Below are positions 1 through 6,634 of a DNA stretch of 64,000 nt, one piece after another (within the stretch, counting starts at the first letter, position 1; each line of letters begins with the position of its first letter). The stretch comes from CAWKKW01 sp963850345 (GTDB lineage Bacteria; Acidobacteriota; Terriglobia; Terriglobales; Acidobacteriaceae). The stretch lies in contig CAWKKW010000009.1 of the NCBI GenBank assembly GCA_963850345.1, positions 248,001 to 312,000 on the forward strand. The letters are read 5' to 3'. The notes under the pieces were generated by a model. That model was not told where the DNA came from and ran no database searches. It was given only the letters and a program-made list of their open reading frames with translations. The position numbers and the translations under genes are program-made.

Positions 1-38
1 CAGGCAATCGCAATCGCAACCGCGCAGATGACCAATGC

Positions 39-1928
39 ATGCCAAACATTCTCGACACGATCCACTCACCCGCCGACATCAAGAACCTCTCCATTCCCGA
101 GCTTGAAGCGCTCGCCCAGGAGATTCGAGAGCGCCTCATTCTCACGCTCTCCAAAACCGGCGGGCACCTCGGGCCCAACCTTGGCGTTGTGGAACTCACC
201 CTCGCCATGCACTACGTCTTTGATACGCCCACGGACAAGTTCGTCTTTGACGTCAGCCATCAGGCCTACGTCCACAAGCTGCTCACTGGCCGTCGCGAAC
301 GCTTCGACACCATGCGCCAGCCCGGCGGGCTCAACGGCTTTATGCTTCGCAGCGAATGCGACCACGACAGCTACGGTGCTGGTCATGCAGGGACCGCCCT
401 CTCGGCCGCTCTCGGCATGGCCGTTGCACGCGATCTAGCCGGGACCAAAGAACACGTGGTCGCCCTGGCCGGCGATGCCGCCTTCACCAACGGCATCTCT
501 TTCGAAGCGCTGAACAACATCGCCGCACAGACCAAGCGCATGATCGTCGTGCTCAATGACAACGAGTGGTCAATCGACCGCAACGTGGGTGCGATCGCTC
601 AGTACCTCCACAAGATTGTCACCAACGAGCACGTAACCCACCTGCACGGCAGCGCGGCCCGTCTGCTCGAACGCATCGGCGGCAAGACCGCCACCACGCT
701 CGTCCGTCGCGCCGAAGAGGCTGCCAAAGGCATGCTCTGGCCCTCCATGTTCTTTGAGGAGTTCGGGCTCACATACTACGGACCCCTCGATGGTCACAAC
801 ATCGGACTGCTGATCGAGACCTTCAAGTTCCTCAAGGCCCAGGACCGCCCCGTGATTCTGCACGCCATCACCCAGAAGGGCCGCGGTTTCCAGCCTGCGC
901 TCGACAAGCAGAAGAAGTTTCACGGCCTTGGCCCTTACGACGCTGAGACCGGCGAGACCCTGCCCGTCGGGCAGAAGACCTACTCCGAGGTCTTCGCCGA
1001 CACGCTGGTCACGCTGGCCAATGAGAATGAAAAGGTCGTCGCCATCACCGCGGCCATGCCCAACGGAACCGCTCTCGACCAATTCCGGCCTCATCATCCC
1101 ACCAAGTATTTCGACGTCGGCATCGCCGAGGAACATGCGGTCATCTTCGCGGGCGGCATGGCGACCCAGGGATACAAGCCCTTTGTGGCGATCTATTCGA
1201 CCTTCTTGCAGCGGGCCTTCGACCCCATCGTGCACGACATCTGCCTGCAAAATCTCCCGGTCGTCTTTTGCATGGACCGCGGAAGTCTGAGCGGCGACGA
1301 CGGCGCGACCCACCACGGCCTCTTCGATATCAGCTATCTGCGCGGCATCCCCAACATTATTCACATGGTGCCAAAGGATGAAGACGAATTAGCGGATATG
1401 CTCTACACCGCCATGCTGCACCACGGCCCCAGCGCAGTACGCTATCCGCGTGGCGTCGGGAACGGCGAACCCGTCAAGCCACACCCAGCGGCTCTGCCCA
1501 TCGGCAAGGCCGAAGTCATTCAGGAAGGCGACGATATCGCGATTCTTGGACTCGGCGCGCTCCTGCCCATGGGCCAGCAGCTTGCCTCAGAACTGGAAGG
1601 GCAGGGCTATTCGGCTGCGGTGATCAATCCGCGCTTCGTCAAGCCGCTCGATCGCGACTTGCTGGCTGCGTATGCGAAGAAGGTATCCGTCATAGTCACG
1701 TTTGAAGATCACGTGCTCATGGGCGGCTTCGGCAGCGCGGTCATCGAAGCGCTGAGCGACATGCACATCGAGATCCCAGTGGTCCGCATTGGCTGGCCCG
1801 ACCGGTTCATCGAACACGGCAAAGTGGACGCTCTTCGTGCTCGGCATGGCATCAGCGTCGAAGCGGCACTCGAAAAGCTTGCTCCTTACCTGAAACGCAT
1901 CGCGGGCTCGAAGCTTCTCGCAACGTAG
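39..1928 (+). CDS. dxs: 1-deoxy-D-xylulose-5-phosphate synthase (divergent)
   Basis: Thiamine-diphosphate enzyme that condenses pyruvate with glyceraldehyde 3-phosphate in the first step of the MEP isoprenoid pathway, in the cytosol. The 629-residue product has the family layout: an N-terminal ThDP-binding domain (GHLGPNLG near residues 42-49, GHAGT 115-119, LNDN 172-175), a pyrimidine-binding domain with the catalytic-type Glu in GIAEEHA near 364, and a C-terminal transketolase domain. The usual GDG of the cofactor motif reads GDA (145-147) and the usual GHSST reads GHAGT, so this is a divergent member. The ATG at 39 gives the normal family N-terminus. It appears to stand alone, followed by a convergent gene. 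A DXS paralogue with shifted specificity is possible but less likely. Confidence 0.88.
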   Translation: MPNILDTIHSPADIKNLSIPELEALAQEIRERLILTLSKTGGHLGPNLGVVELTLAMHYVFDTPTDKFVFDVSHQAYVHKLLTGRRERFDTMRQPGGLNGFMLRSECDHDSYGAGHAGTALSAALGMAVARDLAGTKEHVVALAGDAAFTNGISFEALNNIAAQTKRMIVVLNDNEWSIDRNVGAIAQYLHKIVTNEHVTHLHGSAARLLERIGGKTATTLVRRAEEAAKGMLWPSMFFEEFGLTYYGPLDGHNIGLLIETFKFLKAQDRPVILHAITQKGRGFQPALDKQKKFHGLGPYDAETGETLPVGQKTYSEVFADTLVTLANENEKVVAITAAMPNGTALDQFRPHHPTKYFDVGIAEEHAVIFAGGMATQGYKPFVAIYSTFLQRAFDPIVHDICLQNLPVVFCMDRGSLSGDDGATHHGLFDISYLRGIPNIIHMVPKDEDELADMLYTAMLHHGPSAVRYPRGVGNGEPVKPHPAALPIGKAEVIQEGDDIAILGLGALLPMGQQLASELEGQGYSAAVINPRFVKPLDRDLLAAYAKKVSVIVTFEDHVLMGGFGSAVIEALSDMHIEIPVVRIGWPDRFIEHGKVDALRARHGISVEAALEKLAPYLKRIAGSKLLAT

Positions 1929-1968
1929 AGTTGTTCGATCTGCGCCCTCAGCGATCAGCTTCAAGCTA

Positions 1969-2490
1969 TCAGCGGCCCAGCATCTGCTCGAGACGCTGGT
2001 GTCGATACCGGAACAGGCTGTCCATTTGGCGGCGCACCACCAGCACCTCGGCTACCCGGCTTAGGAACTGGAACGGCAATTCGTAGTCCACGTCGTCGAC
2101 GATCCGAGTCCCCGGCGTGCCATCGCGTTGCTCTTCGGCTACGCGGTGGCAGTGGCGCCAGTAGCGGAACGGACCGCGCCGAATCTCATCGCAAAAATGA
2201 TCGTTCCACGCGAACTCGGTGATCACGCCTTCCCACGGCAGCCGGATCGGCGAGAAGGGAATCGGACGGAAGCTGATCGTGAGCTCCGTGCCTTCGCCTG
2301 CAGCCATGCTGCGAAAGCGTCTCACCGCCGACTTCGGCAGTGGCGGAGGCGGCACGATGCGGGCTTCTTCAATCCGCGCCTTCTGCCATCGCGGCATCAG
2401 CGGAGGCAGATTGTTCGGGTCTGCGAAGAACGCAAAGACCAGGTCCACCGGATAAGGAACCCATTGTTCAGCTTCGAAGTGAAATCGCAT
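1969..2490 (-). CDS. SRPBCC (START-like) family protein
   Basis: Small 173-residue protein of the SRPBCC ligand-binding fold, with no signal peptide or membrane segment. The opening MRFHFEAEQWVPYPVDLVFAF and the following 'PNNLPPLMPRW' segment are typical of bacterial members that resemble polyketide cyclases or the so-called cell-division inhibitor SRPBCC group. The central 'GVITEFAWNDHFCDEIRRGPF' and 'DDVDYELPF' strands fit the helix-grip fold. The family binds hydrophobic ligands, but the ligand cannot be read from sequence. It converges on the DXS gene with a 40-bp gap and stands alone. Function is unassigned; only the fold is supported. Confidence 0.75.
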   Translation of the reverse strand: MRFHFEAEQWVPYPVDLVFAFFADPNNLPPLMPRWQKARIEEARIVPPPPLPKSAVRRFRSMAAGEGTELTISFRPIPFSPIRLPWEGVITEFAWNDHFCDEIRRGPFRYWRHCHRVAEEQRDGTPGTRIVDDVDYELPFQFLSRVAEVLVVRRQMDSLFRYRHQRLEQMLGR

Positions 2491-2573
2491 CGTGTGGCAA
2501 AAGGGCTGGCAGAGTCAGCCTAACAGCATGCACTCTCCAATTTGCGCCCGACCAGCGGTTCTTTCGTCAGGCC

Positions 2574-2604
2574 AAATAAAAGAAGGCGCCCGTGTGGAGC
2601 GCCT
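2574..2604 (-). terminator. Rho-independent terminator of the fasciclin gene
   Basis: On the minus strand a 6-bp perfect stem (AGGCGC/GCGCCT, 2584-2604, 9-nt loop) is followed directly by the T-rich tail TCTTTTATTT (2583-2574). It lies about 30 bp past the stop codon of the fasciclin-domain gene. Confidence 0.7.
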
Positions 2605-2632
2605 CCTATGTAGTACGAGAGAACCATCGCAA

Positions 2633-3187
2633 CTAGTTGGGCATCAGCACCGTGTCCACAACGTGAATGACCCCGTTCGACTGGTTCACGTCTGCGATTG
2701 TGACTGTCGACATTCCGCCCTTTTCATCCGTGAGAATTACGTGCTTGCCCTGCAACGAAGCCGTAAGCGTGCCGCCCTGAACGGTCTTCAACTCCGCTTT
2801 GCCGCCACCCTGCTGGATAGCCTTCACCAGGTCCTGGGAGCTCATCTTTCCTGCGACTACGTGGTAGGTGAGGATCTTGGTCAGCGTGTCCTTGTTCTCC
2901 GGCTTCACCAGCGTGTCCACGGTGCCTGCGGGCAGCTTGTCAAACGCTTCATTGGTCGGCGCGAAGACGGTAAACGGCCCTGCTCCTTCGAGCGTATCGA
3001 CCAGACCGGCAGCTTTGACGGCTGCGACCAGCGTGGTGTGATCCTTGGAGTTGACGGCGTTCTCGACAATGTTCTTGCTTGGGTACATCGCCGCGCCACC
3101 TACCATCGGATCCTTCTGCGCGTGCGCGGAGACGGCGGTAAATCCAACGGTGAGGGCGAGTGCGGCTGCTGCGAAATATCTCTTCAT
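2633..3187 (-). CDS. Secreted fasciclin (FAS1) domain protein
   Basis: A 184-residue secreted protein with one FAS1 domain. Residues 1-23 are a signal peptide (MKRYFAAAALALTVGFTAVS then AHA, a signal-peptidase I site). The domain shows the two conserved FAS1 boxes: 'GPFTVFAPTNEAFDKLP' near residues 70-86, and 'VIHVVDTVLMP' at the C-terminus, with the intervening 'LTYHVVAGK'. FAS1 domains mediate adhesion or extracellular protein contacts; the partner is unknown. A good ribosome site (AAAGGGAAG) precedes the ATG. Its own terminator follows, so it is monocistronic. Confidence 0.88.
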   Translation of the reverse strand: MKRYFAAAALALTVGFTAVSAHAQKDPMVGGAAMYPSKNIVENAVNSKDHTTLVAAVKAAGLVDTLEGAGPFTVFAPTNEAFDKLPAGTVDTLVKPENKDTLTKILTYHVVAGKMSSQDLVKAIQQGGGKAELKTVQGGTLTASLQGKHVILTDEKGGMSTVTIADVNQSNGVIHVVDTVLMPN

Positions 3188-3517
3188 GGTCTTCCCTTTC
3201 AGTGCTGAATGACTTCAAGTTCTTGACTTCGGTGGAGGTACGAACGCTGACTGACGAACGGATTCAGCGTCCCCCGATGAGAGTCTTGAAAACATTGAAA
3301 GAACCTGCTCATTCCTGTCGGCTTGTGACTGTGCAGCAAAGCGCGTCTGCGATGGAAGCAGGATCAAAGTACCTCCCACTCTCTCAATCTTGATGACGGC
3401 CATGCCTTTTGTGGCCACATTCACAAAACTGTGACACTGCGGCCTTAGTCCGGCAGGTCAGAACACCCCGGAACGCGATATGCTGAACGAACGGGCCGGC
3501 GGATTCTCCGCATCTAC
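3188..3517. other. Intergenic region with divergent promoters
   Basis: About 330 bp between the fasciclin gene (reading left) and the DUF2127 gene (reading right). No convincing coding frame is present. It must hold both promoters, but I could not identify clear -35/-10 pairs. Confidence 0.4.
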
Positions 3518-4093
3518 GTGAGCATGGGACCACTGCAGTCGAATACGTTGGAACGAGCCAGGGCGGGGAAGACCAGCACGTTGAAGAGTAGCGTCCATCG
3601 TCACCATAATCAGTGGCTCATTCTCATCGGCGCACTCAAGCTGCTCAAAGCGGTCTTGTTCTTCCTGCTCGGCATCGGCGCCCTGCGACTGCTGCATAAG
3701 GACCTGGTCGACGTCCTCACCCGCGCTTTCATTGACATGCGCTTCGATCCAGAGAGCCACTTCGTCAACATGCTCCTGGAGAAGGTCTCCCTCATCAACG
3801 ACCACCGACTGAAGCAGATCAGCGTGGCCGTCTTTTGCTACGCGGCTCTCGACGTCACCGAAGGAGTCGGCCTCATCCTTGAAAAGCCGTGGGCGGAGTA
3901 CCTGACCCTCATCCTGACCGCGTCGTTCCTGCCTTGGGAGCTATTTGAAATTCTGCGGCACATCACCTGGATCAAGGTCGCGCTGCTGGTCATCAACGCG
4001 CTGGTGCTGGTTTATCTCGTCTTCCATGTGCAGAACCGGGCTCGCGAGAGAGAAGTCTCTCGCCGAAGTAATGGGGAAGACACGTTACCTTAG
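3518..4093 (+). CDS. DUF2127 family membrane protein
   Basis: A 191-residue integral membrane protein of the DUF2127 family, whose biochemical role is unknown. After a polar N-terminus (to about residue 27), residues 28-53 form a hydrophobic helix ('LILIGALKLLKAVLFFLLGIG'). Two or three more helices lie near 100-120, 128-145 and 152-172. A charged tail ends the protein. The 'GALKLLKA' opening and the 'FLPWELFEILRH' segment are the parts that look most like the family. The gene is monocistronic by spacing. The ATG at 3518 was kept; an internal start nearer the first helix cannot be excluded. Confidence 0.75.
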   Translation: MSMGPLQSNTLERARAGKTSTLKSSVHRHHNQWLILIGALKLLKAVLFFLLGIGALRLLHKDLVDVLTRAFIDMRFDPESHFVNMLLEKVSLINDHRLKQISVAVFCYAALDVTEGVGLILEKPWAEYLTLILTASFLPWELFEILRHITWIKVALLVINALVLVYLVFHVQNRAREREVSRRSNGEDTLP

Positions 4094-4281
4094 GTCATTC
4101 GGCCTATCGTGACTGCCCCAATCTGGCAAGTGGGCTGCGCATTACTGGAACCACGCGAGTAAACAACTACACGTTGTGCTTCGCTGTCTGAGTACGCGCC
4201 ACAGGTTGGGGTTTCCACAAGAGATTCACATGCCCCTCAAAAAGCTTCAGTTTTAAGCCGAAAAACCCCCGAATTTGCACT

Positions 4282-4309
4282 TTGACTGCTTAGTCGGCTG
4301 GGTTACGAT
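4282..4309 (+). promoter_or_regulatory. Probable sigma70-type promoter of the mraZ operon
   Basis: TTGACT (4282-4287) and TACGAT (4304-4309) are separated by 16 bp. The predicted start of transcription is near 4316, directly at the edge of the MraZ boxes. The rest of the 4094-4443 gap holds no coding frame that I can support. Confidence 0.6.
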
Positions 4310-4316
4310 GTCTCTG

Positions 4317-4356
4317 GAAGTGGTCAAAAGTAGTAAAAATTGGATAAAAGTGGCGA
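4317..4356 (+). promoter_or_regulatory. Array of four MraZ boxes (10-bp period)
   Basis: Four consecutive 10-bp units read GAAGTGGTCA, AAAGTAGTAA, AAATTGGATA and AAAGTGGCGA. They fit the AAAGTG(G/T)NNN box described for MraZ, which binds phased direct repeats in front of its own gene as a ring-shaped multimer. Units 1 and 4 are the best matches; units 2 and 3 each differ at one core base. The array sits just downstream of the promoter and 88 bp before the mraZ start, so bound MraZ would block transcription. This implies autorepression of mraZ-rsmH-ftsL-ftsI. Confidence 0.8.
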
Positions 4357-4443
4357 CAAAATGTCCAATATGTGCTCAGATCATAGCCACCTGCACGCAT
4401 TGAAAATTTTCAGCCTTTGTCTTGGGAATAGGAAGTATCTGGG

Positions 4444-4884
4444 ATGTTTCGCGGCAATCACCCAACCCGAGTGGACGAGAAGGGCAGGCTTAAGCTGCCG
4501 GCGGAGTTCAAGCGCCGGATTGATGACGCTTATGGCACGCAGTTCTACATCACCAGCAAGGACGGGAAGGTAGCCGAGATTCATCCGTTGCCGGAATGGG
4601 AGAAGTTCGAAGCGAAGTTGGCGGACATTCCCAATTTCAATCCGGCGAAGAAGAAGTTGCTCGACCGAATCAACTACTACGGCCAGATGGCGGAGATGGA
4701 TGCGCAAGGCCGGGTGTTATTGCCGCAGATCTTGCGGGAGACGGCGGGCATGGTGGGTGAGGTTGTTGTCTTCGGCATGCAGACCTATTTGGAAGTAGCG
4801 AACCACGACTCGTTCAAGCAGCACATGGATGAGACGCCGTTGACAGAAGACGATCAGAAGGAATTAGCGGGCTTTGGCCTGTAG
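4444..4884 (+). CDS. mraZ: Transcriptional regulator MraZ
   Basis: First gene of the division/cell-wall cluster. MraZ is a DNA-binding protein that represses this cluster. The 146 residues contain two SpoVT/AbrB-type half-domains: N-terminal 'FRGNHPTRVDEKGRLKLP' (residues 2-19), and a second DAQGRVLLP near residues 84-92. These are the repeated DxxGR motifs that define the family. Length matches the usual 140-150. AGGAAG lies about 8 bp before the ATG. Four phased MraZ boxes lie upstream, which supports autoregulation. rsmH follows after 38 bp. Confidence 0.95.
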   Translation: MFRGNHPTRVDEKGRLKLPAEFKRRIDDAYGTQFYITSKDGKVAEIHPLPEWEKFEAKLADIPNFNPAKKKLLDRINYYGQMAEMDAQGRVLLPQILRETAGMVGEVVVFGMQTYLEVANHDSFKQHMDETPLTEDDQKELAGFGL

Positions 4885-4922
4885 CGCAAAGCACGAGTTT
4901 CACCGCCCCCAAGGGGGAGTAC

Positions 4923-5885
4923 ATGTCAGACCGAGTTGAACGGCATGTACCGGTTCTTTTACAGGATGCGATCCAATATCTAAGTGTGCAGCCAGGCGGC
5001 ACGTACGTCGATGCCACTCTGGGTTTTGCAGGGCATAGCAGCGCCATTTCAAGAGCCATCGGCAGCAAAGGCAAGCTGATCGCGTTTGACCGCGATCCTG
5101 AGGCAATCCACATCGCCCAGGGCAAGCTTGAGGCGCTCCGGCAAGAACTGGGAGCAGCCATGCCGGAGTTGATCTTGCACGATGTCGAGTTCTCGCAAGC
5201 CGTGGATCGGCTTTTGCCAGGCAGCGTAGATGGGCTGCTGGCCGACTTCGGCGTGAGTTCGATGCAACTAGATCAGGCGCACAGGGGTTTTAGTTTTCAG
5301 GCGGAAGGTCCTTTGGAGATGCGGATGAATCCGCGTGAAGGGATCACCGCCGCACAAGTGGTAAACCAGGCCGGCGAAAAAGAACTTGCCGATCTGATTT
5401 ACGAATTCGGAGAGGAAAGGAGGTCGCGGAGAATCGCCAGAGCCATTGTCAGGGCGCGGCCGATTACGACGACGGCGGAATTGGCCAGAATCGTATCGGT
5501 CGCGGCCCCGACGATGAAATCCGACAGGACGAGACACTTGATTCATCCGGCGACGCGCACCTTTCAAGCACTCCGAATCTTCGTAAATGGCGAGTTGAAC
5601 GAGATACAGGCTCTGCTCGCGGCAGCGCCGAAGTTGTTGAAGCCCGGCGGAAGGCTGGTAGTGATCAGCTTCCACTCACTCGAAGACAGGCTGGTGAAAG
5701 ACTCCTTGCGCGAGGGAGCGCAGAGCGGAATCTACGAGGTACTGACCCGCAAGCCGGTTACGGCAGGCGAAGAAGAGATAGATCGCAATCCAAGGGCTCG
5801 CAGCGCGAAACTACGAGCCGCAGAAAGAACCAAAGCAGTCGAAGGCAAGAAAAAGATTGAGGCGGAGAGCAGAAACTTCCGCTAA
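4923..5885 (+). CDS. rsmH: 16S rRNA (cytosine-1402-N4)-methyltransferase RsmH
   Basis: S-adenosylmethionine-dependent enzyme that methylates N4 of C1402 in the ribosomal P site. The 320-residue protein shows the family SAM-binding loop 'YVDATLGFAGHSSAI' (about 28-42) with 'LIAFDRDPEAI' after it. It also has 'GLLADFGVSSMQLD' and 'RGFSFQAEGPLEMRM', the 'HPATRTFQALRIFVN' segment and 'RLVVISFHSLEDRLVK', all diagnostic of MraW/RsmH. A strong GGGGGAG site precedes the ATG. It is the second gene of the mraZ operon; the ftsL start follows after about 200 bp. Confidence 0.96.
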   Translation: MSDRVERHVPVLLQDAIQYLSVQPGGTYVDATLGFAGHSSAISRAIGSKGKLIAFDRDPEAIHIAQGKLEALRQELGAAMPELILHDVEFSQAVDRLLPGSVDGLLADFGVSSMQLDQAHRGFSFQAEGPLEMRMNPREGITAAQVVNQAGEKELADLIYEFGEERRSRRIARAIVRARPITTTAELARIVSVAAPTMKSDRTRHLIHPATRTFQALRIFVNGELNEIQALLAAAPKLLKPGGRLVVISFHSLEDRLVKDSLREGAQSGIYEVLTRKPVTAGEEEIDRNPRARSAKLRAAERTKAVEGKKKIEAESRNFR

Positions 5886-6083
5886 GCAACACGGAACAGC
5901 AAGACAAGATCGGGCCCGGGTCGTCCTACCGTTATCAAATGGCGAAATTTCAGACGAATCCACGCACGACTTCCCCTCCTATAGCGACCTGGGGCCCGGT
6001 TGCAAAGGGGAAGAGAAAGTAGTTCAAAGCACGAAAAGAATTCAAAGAGAGCAGATCCAGATTCAGGGTTGGGGAGAAGGAAG

Positions 6084-6596
6084 ATGGCGACACAAGTAAT
6101 CGCGGCGCAGGGCGGAATGCAGGGCAGCTGGGACAACACCGAGCAGCTGCTGGATCGAAACCCGGTTCTGTTCGCGGCGCAACAGCGAGCACGACGCGGC
6201 CCAACCCCCGAAGTTCTCTTCACCAAGCGTCTCGACAACTCCCGCCTGGTCAAGGCGGCCGATCCTCAGCGTGTACGCGAGATGCGCAGCTTCGCCGCCG
6301 CGATGGCGCTACTCTTCGCCCTCGTCATGGTGTATGGATGGCAGCACTTCAGCGCCATCGAGTATGGCTATCGGGTCGAGGCCGAGAAGCAGCAGGTCGA
6401 TCTCCTGATGGAGCAGAACCGCGAACTGCAACTGACGGAAGCGCAACTCGGCGCACCTGGACGTATCGATAAGATGGCCAAGGAACTGGGGCTCGATGCT
6501 CCGAAGCCCGGCCAGGTCGTTCGTCCCGAATCGACCATGGATGCGAATACTCCAGTACTGGCAGAAGCCTCGCCCATGTTGCCTGCATTGCGATAG
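6084..6596 (+). CDS. ftsL: FtsL-like cell division protein
   Basis: A 170-residue bitopic membrane protein. By position between rsmH and ftsI and by topology it is the FtsL equivalent, which joins FtsB and FtsQ to activate septal peptidoglycan synthesis. There is a cytoplasmic N-terminus of about 68 residues. One membrane helix (about 69-87, 'FAAAMALLFALVMVYGWQ') is followed by a periplasmic heptad-rich stretch (90-130, 'EAEKQQVDLLMEQNRELQL') and then 'MAKELGL', the short FtsL-type tail motif. I set the start at the ATG at 6084 because GGAGAAGGAAG precedes it; a longer open frame upstream lacks such a site. FtsL proteins are poorly conserved, so the name rests partly on context. Confidence 0.8.
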   Translation: MATQVIAAQGGMQGSWDNTEQLLDRNPVLFAAQQRARRGPTPEVLFTKRLDNSRLVKAADPQRVREMRSFAAAMALLFALVMVYGWQHFSAIEYGYRVEAEKQQVDLLMEQNRELQLTEAQLGAPGRIDKMAKELGLDAPKPGQVVRPESTMDANTPVLAEASPMLPALR

Positions 6597-6634
6597 AGTC
6601 AACCAGGGAAAGATCTGGCAAGGAAGGATCTGGG

